The notes: generated from the sequence alone by a model not told the origin. 49,372 nt of DNA from Tenericutes bacterium ADurb.Bin239 (GCA_002069815.1 MWCB01000010.1:1-49372); one strand, 5' to 3'; positions 16,670-25,286 are shown, counted from the first letter of the stretch. A program made the numbers and translations.

Positions 16670-17251
16670 ATTAAATAATTTAATGACTGCTGGCAGGTAG
16701 TCTAGTATCGGATTAAGACCAAGGCGAATTAAAACGCCCTTTTCTTTGAAGGTTTCATAAGGAATTGATTTACGATCACCATTATGATAAAAGTCGATCA
16801 CGTCCGCGGCACTTAAAACATAATATTCATCAAAAGCACTAAATTCCACAATAAAAAAAGCAATTCCCCCATGGCGAATAACATTTTCAAGGTGGGCGAT
16901 TTGATGTTCATAAATATTATTAAGGGGAAAACTTGTTTTTAAGCGGGTGCTTTTTGCTTCAAAATCAAAGTATCGATTTTGGTATACACCATTAAAGTCA
17001 GTTGTTGATTGTTTTTCAAAATAAGCGTTTGTGATACGTGCCCCCTTATCATAATCAATTTTAACAACATTAATGGGGGTTGGTCGCTTGGTAAAAAGAG
17101 CCATATCATTCATTAGATAATATTCATTCGCCGCACTGATTAATTTCTCAAGAGCCATGCCACGATTAGCAGCACTCTTTGTAATATTTTTTGATTTAGA
17201 AGTAGTTTTTTTGGTCGTTTTTGGTTTTGACCCGTCGGGATAATTAATCAT
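16664..17251 (-). CDS. recU: Holliday junction resolvase RecU
   Basis: RecU cleaves four-way junctions in recombination and segregation in Bacillota. The 195-residue protein has a Lys/Ser/Thr-rich N-terminal tail of about 28 residues, NRGMALEKLI, the STTDFNGVY segment and the catalytic FDFEAKSTR (E-x-K core), followed by IYEHQIAHLE. The length is standard. It is translated after the exonuclease gene through a TAATG overlap. In Bacillus recU sits beside ponA and near dnaD-nth; here ponA is absent from this position. Confidence 0.95.
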   Translation of the reverse strand: MINYPDGSKPKTTKKTTSKSKNITKSAANRGMALEKLISAANEYYLMNDMALFTKRPTPINVVKIDYDKGARITNAYFEKQSTTDFNGVYQNRYFDFEAKSTRLKTSFPLNNIYEHQIAHLENVIRHGGIAFFIVEFSAFDEYYVLSAADVIDFYHNGDRKSIPYETFKEKGVLIRLGLNPILDYLPAVIKLFNL

Positions 17252-17976
17252 TACACAATTTCTTCACGTAGATATTGATAGAAATCATCATAACTTACGC
17301 TTTCTCCTGCTTTTAATTTATTGAGCATTTTTTTGATGGGACGTGGCACATTATTCATATTGAGAAGTACTTCGGAATAGCGATCAACAATAATGTCGGT
17401 CTGTTTGTAGAACTCACTATATAAATAGGCGAGCATCAGGGCATCATTTAACGGATCATGAGCAGGTTCAACGGGTTCAACCGCGAAAAGTTTGCATAAA
17501 TTCAACAAACTTAACGTGTTATTTTTATCATCTTTAATATATTCGCTGATACAAGCACTTAGGTCAATATGATTTTTTTGGATTGTTTTAACAAAAGTAT
17601 GATCAGCTTCTGGAGTGTGAATAAGTGATTGCCGTAAAATACGCAAGTCATGATTGCCAAATGTCACAAATTTAGTTTTAGAAAGATTGGAACCAATATA
17701 TTTTTTTAGCATTGGTAGTACTTTATCATAAGAAATTCCGTCTTTGGTAAGCATATCATCGGTAATGCCTGTTAGCTTCTCCACATAATTTCCAATATCT
17801 TGGGTAGGGAGAACATATTGCTTAAAACTAGGGAAAAGTTTTTTTATCGTTCCATTAGCGTTTAATGTCGCTTTTATGGCTCCAATGGCGATTAGTTCAT
17901 GGCTAAATTGTGTACCCTCAAGATCAAGGAATATTAATTGTTTGAGGCCACGAACAGCTTTCGCTAATTTTTTCAT
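17251..17976 (-). CDS. DEDDh-type 3'-5' exonuclease (DnaQ/RNase T-like)
   Basis: A 241-residue stand-alone exonuclease. The three Exo motifs are visible: LIFLDLEGT (Exo I, D and E), TFGNHDLRIL (Exo II Asp) and AHDPLNDALM (Exo III His and Asp). This is the fold of the DNA polymerase proofreading subunit and RNase T; DNA or RNA as substrate cannot be decided. Extra features are a basic N-terminus and about 50 C-terminal residues rich in Lys and Tyr. It is first of a two-gene minus-strand operon with recU, which favours a DNA-repair role. The transcript appears nearly leaderless. Confidence 0.88.
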   Translation of the reverse strand: MKKLAKAVRGLKQLIFLDLEGTQFSHELIAIGAIKATLNANGTIKKLFPSFKQYVLPTQDIGNYVEKLTGITDDMLTKDGISYDKVLPMLKKYIGSNLSKTKFVTFGNHDLRILRQSLIHTPEADHTFVKTIQKNHIDLSACISEYIKDDKNNTLSLLNLCKLFAVEPVEPAHDPLNDALMLAYLYSEFYKQTDIIVDRYSEVLLNMNNVPRPIKKMLNKLKAGESVSYDDFYQYLREEIV

Positions 17977-17985
17977 ACTATAAAA

Positions 17986-17994
17986 ATTATAACA
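17986..17994 (-). promoter_or_regulatory. Extended -10 promoter for the exonuclease-recU operon
   Basis: On the minus strand TGTTATAAT (17994-17986) is a perfect extended -10. The ATG begins 10 nt downstream of the box, so the leader would be about 3 nt, and no ribosome site is present. No convincing -35. Confidence 0.65.
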
Positions 17995-18042
17995 CAGTAA
18001 AAAAATAGAAATCCCTTTGTTGCGCGGAACATAATTTACATA

Positions 18043-18048
18043 TATAAT
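18043..18048 (+). promoter_or_regulatory. -10 box for gpsB
   Basis: TATAAT at 18043-18048, 18 nt before the gpsB ATG at 18067. The start near 18055 would place GAGG (18057-18060) in a very short leader. It is divergent from the exonuclease promoter, about 50 nt away. Confidence 0.6.
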
Positions 18049-18066
18049 ATGTATGCGAGGTTAACT

Positions 18067-18417
18067 ATGGCAGAAACAACAAAACTTGATGCAGACAAAA
18101 TCTTAAAAAAGAAATTCAAAGCTAAAAACGGTGGTTATGATGCTTTAGAAGTTGATACGTTTTTTGATTTAGTCCGCAGTGATTACGAAGCAATGATTAA
18201 ACTTCAAGAAGAAATTGAGATCCTCCGTAATAAAAGTGAACAACAACTCGCAAAAATTGTTAATCTTGAGGCGCTTAACTTACAATACAAACGAAAAGTT
18301 GAAGAGCTGGAACGCTTAGTGAATAAAGGTGGAACAGCGATGGAGAACTTGCGGAAAATTGATCGTTATGAGCGTCAATTATGGAAACTTGGCATTGATC
18401 CAAGTAAATTAAAATAA
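18067..18417 (+). CDS. gpsB: Cell division regulator GpsB (DivIVA family)
   Basis: GpsB is a small coiled-coil protein coordinating septal and lateral growth. The 116-residue protein starts with the DivIVA-type membrane-binding and coiled-coil domain (residues about 5-75; FKAKNGGYDALEVDTFFDLV is the family signature) and ends with a short helical region (ENLRKIDRYERQLWKLG) like the GpsB C-terminal trimerisation helix. I chose ATG 18067 rather than one 18 nt upstream because GAGG lies between them and the family start fits. gpsB beside rnpB is the Bacillus order (ypsB-rnpB). Its usual partner gene ponA is not here. Confidence 0.9.
   Translation: MAETTKLDADKILKKKFKAKNGGYDALEVDTFFDLVRSDYEAMIKLQEEIEILRNKSEQQLAKIVNLEALNLQYKRKVEELERLVNKGGTAMENLRKIDRYERQLWKLGIDPSKLK
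18389..18415 (+). promoter_or_regulatory. Possible rnpB promoter inside the 3' end of gpsB
   Basis: TTGGCA (18389-18394) and TAAAAT (18410-18415), 5 of 6 consensus bases each but with a short 15-nt spacer. The predicted start is at 18421-18422, exactly the first base of the P1 helix. Confidence 0.45.
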
Positions 18418-18420
18418 AAC

Positions 18421-18764
18421 ATTCGATCTGGATAATTGCTGGTACGTAAGTATTAGAGGAAAGTCCATGCTCGCACTTGCTGCGATGCAAGTAGTGATTG
18501 CGCTAGCGGAAAAAATAACGCTAGGTGTAGAGGAGTCTATAACGGCGAAGAAAGACCTAAGTCGAAAGATATGGTTAATCTTCTGAAAAGTGCCACAGTG
18601 ACGTAGTTAAGAAGAAACTCTTAAGTGGAACGTTGGTAAACCCCGCAAGCGAGAAACCTAAATTTGGTAAGGGAAATGGCAACAAAGAAATGAATTTAGC
18701 GCCATATGTGGAAACACATAGATAAATAATTATCCGCGACAGAACATGGCTTATAGGATCGAAT
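18421..18764 (+). ncRNA. rnpB: RNase P RNA
   Basis: Catalytic RNA of RNase P, which matures tRNA 5' ends. Recognised by the universal GAGGAAAGTCCATGCTCGCAC near 18456-18476, GTGCCACAGTGACGTAG near 18590-18606, the GGTAAACCCCGCAAGCGAG segment, and the closing GACAGAACATGGCTTATAGG. The ends are set by the P1 helix: ATTCGATC (18421-18428) pairs with GATCGAAT (18757-18764). It begins 3 nt after the gpsB stop and ends 19 nt before pgsA, with no terminator, so it lies within a messenger-RNA-like transcript or has its own promoter inside gpsB. Confidence 0.97.
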
Positions 18765-18783
18765 ACTCACCAGAAGGAGCGTT

Positions 18784-19407
18784 ATGAATTTACCTAATAA
18801 ACTAACGACCGCTCGAATGATACTTGTCATTCTTTTGATTAGTTTTATGCTTATCCCCGCTTATTGGTTTCCGCATGAACCAGTGATGATTTTTAAACAT
18901 GTTTATTTACGTTACTTTATTGCCGCCATTGTTTTTATAATTGCCGCGATTACTGATTATTTTGATGGTTACTTTGCTCGCAAATTAAATTTAATTACAA
19001 ATTATGGTAAGTTTATGGATCCAATTGCCGACAAATTGTTGGTAAATTCAATGTTAATCATTTTAGCAGTTCCGCGAAATGCCTTACCTTGGCAAATAAC
19101 GATTCCCGTTGTTCTAGTGGTCCTTATGATTGCCCGTGACACGATTGTAGATGGCTTTCGACTTGTAGCGGCAAGTCAAAATAAAGTACTAGCTGCGAAT
19201 ATTTTTGGCAAAGTTAAAACCGTTTTACAAATGGTTGCCATCATCATGGTTTTATTAAATGATTGGCCTTTTTCCGCTCAAGCGGAGGGTGGAAGTTCCG
19301 CTCCATATGTTAGTTATGTATTTTTAGGAGTCGCAACGCTAGTATCCTTAGTGTCGGGCATTATTTATATAGTTCAAAATATAAACGTACTTAAGGAGAC
19401 AGAATGA
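18784..19407 (+). CDS. pgsA: CDP-diacylglycerol-glycerol-3-phosphate 3-phosphatidyltransferase
   Basis: Membrane enzyme making phosphatidylglycerol phosphate. The 207-residue protein begins NLPNKLTTARM, typical of PgsA, and has the CDP-alcohol phosphotransferase motif, here DYFDGYFARKLNLITNYGKF followed by MDPIADK (D-G-x2-A-R-x8-G-x3-D-x3-D). About four to six hydrophobic segments are visible. A GGAG ribosome site lies between the RNase P RNA end and the ATG. It overlaps the cinA-like gene by 4 nt (ATGA). The pgsA-cinA-recA order matches Bacillus. Confidence 0.96.
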   Translation: MNLPNKLTTARMILVILLISFMLIPAYWFPHEPVMIFKHVYLRYFIAAIVFIIAAITDYFDGYFARKLNLITNYGKFMDPIADKLLVNSMLIILAVPRNALPWQITIPVVLVVLMIARDTIVDGFRLVAASQNKVLAANIFGKVKTVLQMVAIIMVLLNDWPFSAQAEGGSSAPYVSYVFLGVATLVSLVSGIIYIVQNINVLKETE

Positions 19408-19877
19408 TTATACAATCACTTATTAACACTTTAATTGAGAAGAATTTAACAATCGGTAGTATTGAGTCTTTTACTGGTGGTCTTTTTGGTTCAACGCTTG
19501 TTAATTATCCAGGAGTAAGTGCCACTTACAAAGGAACAATTGTTGCTTACGCTAACGATGTTAAGCAGCGCTTACTTAACGTTAAACGCGAAGATATTAA
19601 AAAATTTAGTGCGGTTTCAAGTGTAGTCGCTCTAGAATTAGCACGCCACGGTCAAAAAGCATTAGATGTCGATTTTTGTATTGCTTTTACAGGCAACGCT
19701 GGACCAACTGCGACTGTATCAACTGGTGAAGTTGGCGATGTTTATATTGCATTAGCGTATGGTAAAGATGAAATTGTTGAACATTTTAAGTTTAAGGGCG
19801 ATCGCCAAAAAGTGCGGAATGATGCAGTTGCCGCTGCCATTTCGATCATTGCACGGGTGTTAAAAAATTACGAATAG
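19404..19877 (+). CDS. CinA C-terminal-domain protein (nicotinamide-nucleotide amidase type)
   Basis: A 157-residue protein equal to the C-terminal domain of CinA, which deamidates nicotinamide mononucleotide (PncC activity). [21 protein letters not shown] corresponds to the conserved AESCTGG region, here with SIESFTGG, so the usual Cys is Phe while the Ser is kept. FTGNAGP matches the (A/G)xAGP motif. The N-terminal MoaB-like domain of full CinA is absent, as in stand-alone PncC proteins. It sits between pgsA and recA exactly where Bacillus has full-length cinA. Confidence 0.88.
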   Translation: MIIQSLINTLIEKNLTIGSIESFTGGLFGSTLVNYPGVSATYKGTIVAYANDVKQRLLNVKREDIKKFSAVSSVVALELARHGQKALDVDFCIAFTGNAGPTATVSTGEVGDVYIALAYGKDEIVEHFKFKGDRQKVRNDAVAAAISIIARVLKNYE

Positions 19878-19906
19878 TATTGTATATTGATGTAAGGAGA
19901 AAGATT

Positions 19907-20899
19907 ATGTCGAAAAAGAAAGATGCAAACATTTTACAAGAAACATTAAAAGAAATTGAAAAGTCTTTTGGGAAAGGTGCCATTATGAAACTTGGGGAGC
20001 GTCCTGAAATTAATGTTGATGTTATTCCAAGTGGATCACTTTTAATTGATGAAGCTCTCGGAGTAGGTGGTTATCCGAAAGGTCGAATTATTGAAATTTT
20101 TGGTCCTGAAAGTAGTGGTAAAACAACTTTAGCGTTGCACGCTATTGCCGAATGTCAAAAGAAAGGTGGACAAGCTGCCTTTGTTGACGCTGAACACGCA
20201 ATTGATCCAGTCTACGCGAAAAACTTAGGTATTAATATTGATGAATTACTTTTAGCGCAACCTGATTCAGGTGAACAAGCGCTTGAAATTGTTGTTCGTC
20301 TCGCGGAAAGCGGCGTTATAGATTTAATCGTCGTTGATAGTGTTGCTGCCCTTGTCCCTGAAGCCGAACTATCAGGTGAAATGGGAGACAATCAAGTTGG
20401 ACTTCAAGCGCGATTAATGTCAAAAGCGATGCGTAAACTTGCGGGTGTACTAAATAAAGCGGAATGTAGCGTAATCTTCATTAACCAACTTCGTGAAAAA
20501 GTTGGAATAATTTATGGCAATCCTGAAGTTACTTCAGGGGGACGGGCTTTAAAATTTTATGCTTCAATTCGGCTAGACATTCGCCGCGGTGAAGCAATTA
20601 AACAAGGTTCTAAACTCATTGGTAACCAAGCGAAAATTCGCATCGTTAAAAATAAAGTCGCCCCCCCATTTGCATCCTGTGAAATTGATATAATTTATGG
20701 TAAAGGTATTTCTAAAATTGGCGAAATTCTTGAACTTTCCGTGCAAAGAGGGTTCATCAAAAAAACGGGTTCGTGGTATGAACACGAAGGGCTCAAGATT
20801 GGTCAAGGCCGTGACGCAGCCCAAAATTACATTTTAGAACGCCCCGAATTACTTGCTGATTTAGAAGCGAAAATTAAGACTGGCGTCGTTGCTGCTTAG
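19907..20899 (+). CDS. recA: Recombinase RecA
   Basis: RecA pairs homologous DNA and drives recombinational repair. The 330-residue protein starts [20 protein letters not shown], then [11 protein letters not shown], Walker [10 protein letters not shown] (about residue 65), VDAEHAIDP, Walker [11 protein letters not shown] and the L2-region [10 protein letters not shown]. The C-terminus is short and lacks the long acidic tail of many RecA proteins. I chose ATG 19907, which has AAGGAG 8-9 nt upstream; an upstream TTG would place the ribosome site inside the gene. I saw no LexA/DinR-type site (CGAAC-N4-GTTCG) upstream, so SOS control is not evident. Confidence 0.98.
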   Translation: MSKKKDANILQETLKEIEKSFGKGAIMKLGERPEINVDVIPSGSLLIDEALGVGGYPKGRIIEIFGPESSGKTTLALHAIAECQKKGGQAAFVDAEHAIDPVYAKNLGINIDELLLAQPDSGEQALEIVVRLAESGVIDLIVVDSVAALVPEAELSGEMGDNQVGLQARLMSKAMRKLAGVLNKAECSVIFINQLREKVGIIYGNPEVTSGGRALKFYASIRLDIRRGEAIKQGSKLIGNQAKIRIVKNKVAPPFASCEIDIIYGKGISKIGEILELSVQRGFIKKTGSWYEHEGLKIGQGRDAAQNYILERPELLADLEAKIKTGVVAA

Positions 20900-21005
20900 G
20901 TAGATACAATATTTATATAAAATTGTGAAATTTTAAATCTTTAAATTACAATTTCTAAAATTACATATTTTTTGGTTGTCTTTACTTTAATAAATGAATA
21001 AAAGT

Positions 21006-21014
21006 TGCTATAAT
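21006..21014 (+). promoter_or_regulatory. Extended -10 promoter of rny
   Basis: TGCTATAAT, a perfect extended -10. The start would be near 21021, at the base of a strong hairpin. The best -35 match at normal spacing, TTTAAT (20986-20991), is weak. Confidence 0.7.
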
Positions 21015-21020
21015 CAAATT

Positions 21021-21205
21021 GCGCACAAAGTGCGTTCACCTAAACTTCATGTTAGGTTATTAATCCACTTTATTGAATTTATTAATATAAATCATCGAAT
21101 TAGAACATTAATGATGTAACAATTGAAATTTAGGTAACAAATTTTAACGTTTGTATATATTTTCAAACAATCAAAAATTAAAAACAAAGAAAGAAGGAAC
21201 ACAAA
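21021..21205 (+). ncRNA. Structured 5' leader of rny
   Basis: Hairpin 1 has stem CGCAC (21022-21026) / GTGCG (21030-21034). Hairpin 2 pairs ACCTAA (21038-21043) with TTAGGT (21052-21057). ACCTAAA (21038-21044) can instead pair with TTTAGGT (21129-21135), giving two exclusive folds. GTTTG/CAAAC forms a further hairpin near 21150-21166. GAAGGA lies just before the ATG. It matches no riboswitch class I recognise. Confidence 0.45.
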
Positions 21206-22756
21206 ATGGAATTTTTGTACTTTGCACTATTCTTTCTTGTCGGACTAGGACTTGGAATTGGACTATTTTTCCTCATTCCCGCATTTAAAGCGAAGCAAGC
21301 ATTTGCGAAAGCTAAAAAAATAACAAAAGAAGCGGAAATAAAAGCCGAGCACATTGTAAAAAATGCTGAACTTGACGCTAAACAAATCATTTATGAAGGA
21401 AAACAAGAACTTGAACAAGCCGGCAAAGAACGGCGTGCCCAAATTAGTGAGCTAGAAAGGCTCCTCAGTGATCGTGAAAAAGGTATTGAACGCCGCGATC
21501 AATTATTACTTAGTAAAGAGCAATCTCTTGATGCTCGTCATGACAATTTATCGGTCAAAATTAAAGAAGTCGATGAACTTAAGAAAACACTACAAACTAA
21601 AATTGACTCAATTTTAAGTGAGTTAGAAGTTGTAGCGCAGATGAGTGTTAGTGAAGCTCGTGATGAATTATATCACCGTGTTGACGCTAAACTTGAAAAA
21701 GAAATTGCTCTTTATATCAAACAAAAAGAAGAAGAAGCGGAATTACAAGTTAACGAAAAAGCGCGTGATATTTTAGCGAATACTATCGCTCGTTATTCGC
21801 AAGAAGTTACCACTGAACGAACCGTCAGTGCCGTTGAATTACCAAATGATGAAATGAAAGGTCGTATCATCGGTCGTGAAGGGCGGAACATTCGGACACT
21901 TGAACAACTTTTAGGGGTTGACATTTTGATTGATGATACTCCAGAAGTCATTACCGTTTCATGTTTTGATCCAATTAGACGTGAAACTGCGCGCCGAACA
22001 ATTGAAATGTTAGTAAAAGACGGCCGAATTCAACCAAGTCGGATTGAAGAAGTCGTGGAAAAAGCGAAACAAGAACTTGATGAAATCATTCTCAAAGAAG
22101 GTAAAGATGCCCTTGCCGAACTTGGTATTCCTAATGTTCATAAAGATATGATTCCATACATTGGACGATTAAAGTATCGGACATCTTATGGTCAAAGCGC
22201 TCTTAAACATAGCATCGAAGTTGCGCACTTATCTGGTATTATGGCCGCGGAATTAGGGCTTGACATTACTCGGGCGAAACGGGCGGGATTATTTCATGAT
22301 ATTGGAAAATCGGCCGACTTTGAAATTGAAGGTAGTCATGTTGAAGTTGGGGTTCGTCTTGCCAAAAAGTTTAACGAACCAGATTACGTGTTAGATGCGA
22401 TTGAAAGTCACCATGGTGATAAAGAATCACGGTTTATTTTTAGTCAACTCGTCATTGCGGCCGATACCTTAAGCGCCGCACGTCCAGGCGCCCGCACTGA
22501 AACGCTTGAGAATTATATTAAGCGTTTAGAAAAACTTGAAGAAATTTGTAAATCATATGACGGGGTCCAAACTAGTTTTGCGATGCAATCAGGACGCGAA
22601 GTGCGCGTCATGGTTTATCCTGACAAAGTTGATGACGTTATGGTTAATAAACTGGTGCGTGATATCCGTGAACGCATTGAAAATGAAATGACTTATCCAG
22701 GTCAAATCAAAGTGTCAGTAATTCGTGAATACCGCGCAAGCGATGTAGCAAAATAA
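21206..22756 (+). CDS. rny: Ribonuclease Y
   Basis: RNase Y is the membrane-anchored endoribonuclease that initiates mRNA decay in Bacillota. The 516-residue protein has one N-terminal membrane segment (residues about 3-25), a long charged coiled coil (about 30-190), a KH domain (NDEMKGRIIGREGRNIRTLE) and an HD domain (GLFHDIGKSADFE, with HxxxxHxxH-like SIEVAHLSG). Length and order are standard. The downstream ymdB starts on its stop codon. A long leader upstream suggests post-transcriptional control. Confidence 0.97.
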   Translation: MEFLYFALFFLVGLGLGIGLFFLIPAFKAKQAFAKAKKITKEAEIKAEHIVKNAELDAKQIIYEGKQELEQAGKERRAQISELERLLSDREKGIERRDQLLLSKEQSLDARHDNLSVKIKEVDELKKTLQTKIDSILSELEVVAQMSVSEARDELYHRVDAKLEKEIALYIKQKEEEAELQVNEKARDILANTIARYSQEVTTERTVSAVELPNDEMKGRIIGREGRNIRTLEQLLGVDILIDDTPEVITVSCFDPIRRETARRTIEMLVKDGRIQPSRIEEVVEKAKQELDEIILKEGKDALAELGIPNVHKDMIPYIGRLKYRTSYGQSALKHSIEVAHLSGIMAAELGLDITRAKRAGLFHDIGKSADFEIEGSHVEVGVRLAKKFNEPDYVLDAIESHHGDKESRFIFSQLVIAADTLSAARPGARTETLENYIKRLEKLEEICKSYDGVQTSFAMQSGREVRVMVYPDKVDDVMVNKLVRDIRERIENEMTYPGQIKVSVIREYRASDVAK

Positions 22757-23553
22757 TGGTAAAGATTTTATTTATTGGTGATATCGTAGGCAGATTAGGG
22801 CGAGCGACCCTCGCCTATTTCGTGCCTAAACTAATGAAAGAGCATAACTTTGATTTAATAATCGCCAATGGGGAGAATACGACTCATGGTCGCGGATTAT
22901 CAAAAAAACATTATAATGAGTTGTTACAATTAGGCATTGATGTTATTACGCTCGGTAATCATTTTGATGATCGACCCGAACTTCAAGAGTATATCATTGA
23001 AGCTAATAATGTTATCCGTCCTTTAAATCTTATTGAAAATTATCCAGGCGAAGGAACGATTGTAGTCACCACTAAAAAAGGTGATAAAGTTCGGGTTACG
23101 AACATTTTAGGACAAGCATTTATGAAAGAAGTAATCACTAGTCCTTATGCGAATTTAAAGTTACTAATAGTCGATAGTGAACCTATGATTCATATTGTTG
23201 ATTATCATGCGGAAGCGACCGCCGAGAAAATGACAATTGCGTGGGAGTTTGATGGCCAAGTCAGTGCGGTCTTGGGGACGCATACGCACGTGCAGACACG
23301 CGACGCGCGCGTGTTACCTAATGGAACAGCCTATATTAGTGATGTCGGGATGACAGGTGCTTATAATGGCATTATTGGCGCTGATCGTGATGTTGTTATT
23401 AAAAAAGTTTGGTTTGATAATAAAACACCATTTACTTATCGTGCTAAAGACAAAGAACGACAATTTAGTGCGGTTATTTTAGAAATTAATAAAAAAACAT
23501 TTAAAACAGAAAAAATTACCCCTCTTTATTATTTATGGAGAGTTGATGAATAA
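22756..23553 (+). CDS. ymdB: YmdB-type metallophosphodiesterase
   Basis: YmdB family enzymes are dinuclear-metal phosphodiesterases that affect RNase Y-related gene expression in Bacillus. The 265-residue protein has the calcineurin-like motifs: ILFIGDIVGRLGR, ANGENTTHGRGLS, LGNHFDDRPE (usual GNH), HAEATAEKMT and the metal-binding GTHTHVQT. The rny-ymdB pair, joined by a 1-nt TAATG overlap, is the usual neighbourhood and supports the name. Length is typical. Confidence 0.94.
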   Translation: MVKILFIGDIVGRLGRATLAYFVPKLMKEHNFDLIIANGENTTHGRGLSKKHYNELLQLGIDVITLGNHFDDRPELQEYIIEANNVIRPLNLIENYPGEGTIVVTTKKGDKVRVTNILGQAFMKEVITSPYANLKLLIVDSEPMIHIVDYHAEATAEKMTIAWEFDGQVSAVLGTHTHVQTRDARVLPNGTAYISDVGMTGAYNGIIGADRDVVIKKVWFDNKTPFTYRAKDKERQFSAVILEINKKTFKTEKITPLYYLWRVDE

Positions 23554-24982
23554 GACTATTATCAATAATTTACCTTCTTTTACCAAGGCGCGGAAGCGTT
23601 ATCCATCTAAAATTGTTAATTTTAAAGTCGAAGTGCCGGAAAGTGTTACCGCGAAGTTAAGCGGTAAATCTTTTTTAATCCGCACTTTTGGTTGTCAAGC
23701 TAATATTCGCGATGAAGAAAGTATGGCGGGCTTATTAAAAGCCGCTAATATGCAGCGCACTGAAAATGAAAAAGCCGCTAGTGTTATTATCATTAATACC
23801 TGTGCTGTCCGCGAAGGAGCCGAACAAAGGATATTTGGCCAAATTGGTAATTTAAAACAACTTAAGCTTATCAATAGAGATTTAATTATTATCGTTGCCG
23901 GTTGTGTTGTCCAACAAGAAGAGTCACTTGTAAAATTACGTAAAACTTTCCCCTTTATTGATATCTTTATGGGTACAAATGCTATTCATAAATTATTAAA
24001 TCTTATCGACACGAAGATAACCCAAAATAAAAAAGTCGTGGATGTCCCTAGTGATGATGTCACTGTTTATGAAAATGTACCAGTGGAGCGCATTGCTCCG
24101 CATAAAGCTTTTGTTAATATCACCTATGGCTGTGATAAATTTTGTACGTATTGCATTGTCCCTTACACAAGAGGAAAGGAACGCTCTCGTTTACCCGAAG
24201 ACATTTTGCGCGAATGTAAAATATTAGTTGATTCGGGGTATCAAGAAATTACTCTAGTCGGTCAAAATGTTAACGCCTATGGTCTTGATTTAAAAAATGG
24301 CACCACCTTTAGTTATATATTAGAAGAAGTGGCAAAATTAGGGATTGCGCGTCTTCGTTTTATTACTTCGCACCCATGGAATTTTAATGATGAAATGATT
24401 AATGTGATGGCCAAATATCCTAATATCATGCGTAAAATTCATTTACCACTTCAAAGTGGTAGTGATGAAATTTTAAAACTCATGGGACGACGTTACACAG
24501 TTAAAGATTATCTAGAATTAGTAAGTAAACTACGCGCCAAAATGCCTGATATTGTTTTAACGACCGATATTATCGTCGGCTTCCCAAATGAAACCGAAGC
24601 GCAATTTTTGGAAACATTAAAAGTGGTCGATAAAGTAAATTATGAAGGTGCTTTTACTTTTATTTACTCTCCGCGCAGTGGGACCCCTGCGGCCCGAATG
24701 GTTGATAATGTATCGCGCGAGGAAAAGGGCAAACGCTTTGATTGTCTCAAAGAACTAGTGGATGCTCAAACCGAGACTAATGCCGCTAAATATGTTGGTA
24801 AAAAATGTCGTGTTTTAGTGGATGGCGTTAGTAAAAAAGATATAAATTTTTTAAGTGGTTACACCGAAAGTGACCGTGTTGTGCATTTTGAAGGCCCCCT
24901 TGCTTTAATCGGAAAAATCGTTGAGGTTAAAATTATTGAATCGCGTGTTTATTCCTTCCTGGGAGAGTTAGTGAATGAATAA
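23546..24982 (+). CDS. miaB: tRNA-2-methylthio-N6-dimethylallyladenosine synthase MiaB
   Basis: MiaB is a radical-SAM methylthiotransferase acting on i6A37 in tRNA. The 478-residue protein has the N-terminal UPF0004 domain with three cluster Cys (TFGCQANIRDEE, INTCAVREGA, VAGCVVQQEE), the radical-SAM CDKFCTYCIVPYTRG (CxxxCxxC) and a C-terminal TRAM domain. The first motif has A for the usual M in CQMN. ATG 23546 with GGAG upstream overlaps ymdB. Its substrate modification is made by MiaA, encoded 6 kb downstream in the same gene string. Two Fe-S clusters make it a Suf client. Confidence 0.97.
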   Translation: MNKTIINNLPSFTKARKRYPSKIVNFKVEVPESVTAKLSGKSFLIRTFGCQANIRDEESMAGLLKAANMQRTENEKAASVIIINTCAVREGAEQRIFGQIGNLKQLKLINRDLIIIVAGCVVQQEESLVKLRKTFPFIDIFMGTNAIHKLLNLIDTKITQNKKVVDVPSDDVTVYENVPVERIAPHKAFVNITYGCDKFCTYCIVPYTRGKERSRLPEDILRECKILVDSGYQEITLVGQNVNAYGLDLKNGTTFSYILEEVAKLGIARLRFITSHPWNFNDEMINVMAKYPNIMRKIHLPLQSGSDEILKLMGRRYTVKDYLELVSKLRAKMPDIVLTTDIIVGFPNETEAQFLETLKVVDKVNYEGAFTFIYSPRSGTPAARMVDNVSREEKGKRFDCLKELVDAQTETNAAKYVGKKCRVLVDGVSKKDINFLSGYTESDRVVHFEGPLALIGKIVEVKIIESRVYSFLGELVNE

Positions 24983-25286
24983 AGTAGATAAAGCTTTAAA
25001 AGCACTTTCATCTGAACTAAGCAAAGATCCGCGGGTTGTTGAATTCAAAAAAACAAAAAAACTCATTGCGGAAGATGCTTATTTAAAAGAAACAGAAGCA
25101 AAATTAAAAGAATTACAACAAAAAATGACACAAAATATGGGTGATAAAGCAATACATAAGAAATATCAAGAAGAATATTTAGTGTTAAAAAAAGCTTATG
25201 AAAATCATCCTTATATTTTAAATTACAACTCATTACATGCGGAAGTTGAAGAACTTCTTTATACTTTAAAAAAAGTAATTGAATAA
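24975..25286 (+). CDS. YlbF/YmcA family protein
   Basis: A 103-residue, all-helical charged protein resembling the YlbF/YmcA (RicF/RicA) family. In Bacillus these form a complex carrying Fe-S clusters that modulates RNase Y. The DPRVVEFKKTKKLIAEDAYL start and a long central coiled coil (ETEAKLKELQQKMTQ) fit. The gene occupies the ymcA position of Bacillus, between miaB and mutS, which is the main reason for the call. It contains no Cys, so Fe-S binding as reported for the Bacillus complex is not supported from this subunit alone. Confidence 0.82.
   Translation: MNKVDKALKALSSELSKDPRVVEFKKTKKLIAEDAYLKETEAKLKELQQKMTQNMGDKAIHKKYQEEYLVLKKAYENHPYILNYNSLHAEVEELLYTLKKVIE

Larger units (their letters stand above)
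20900..21205 (+). other. recA-rny intergenic region with AT-rich dyad, promoter and leader
   Basis: The longest gene-free stretch. After recA an imperfect AT-rich dyad has outer arms AAATTGT (20920-20926) and ACAATTT (20948-20954), but no T run follows, so it is a poor terminator. An extended -10 lies at 21006-21014, and about 180 nt of structured leader follow before rny. No small gene is supported. Confidence 0.6.

Noticed and set aside
18275..18490. Minus-strand open frame across the gpsB end and RNase P RNA
   Set aside because: It runs antisense to a well-supported gene and a catalytic RNA and has no ribosome site.
19860..19906. LexA/DinR-type SOS operator before recA
   Set aside because: No CGAAC-N4-GTTCG or close variant is present upstream of recA.
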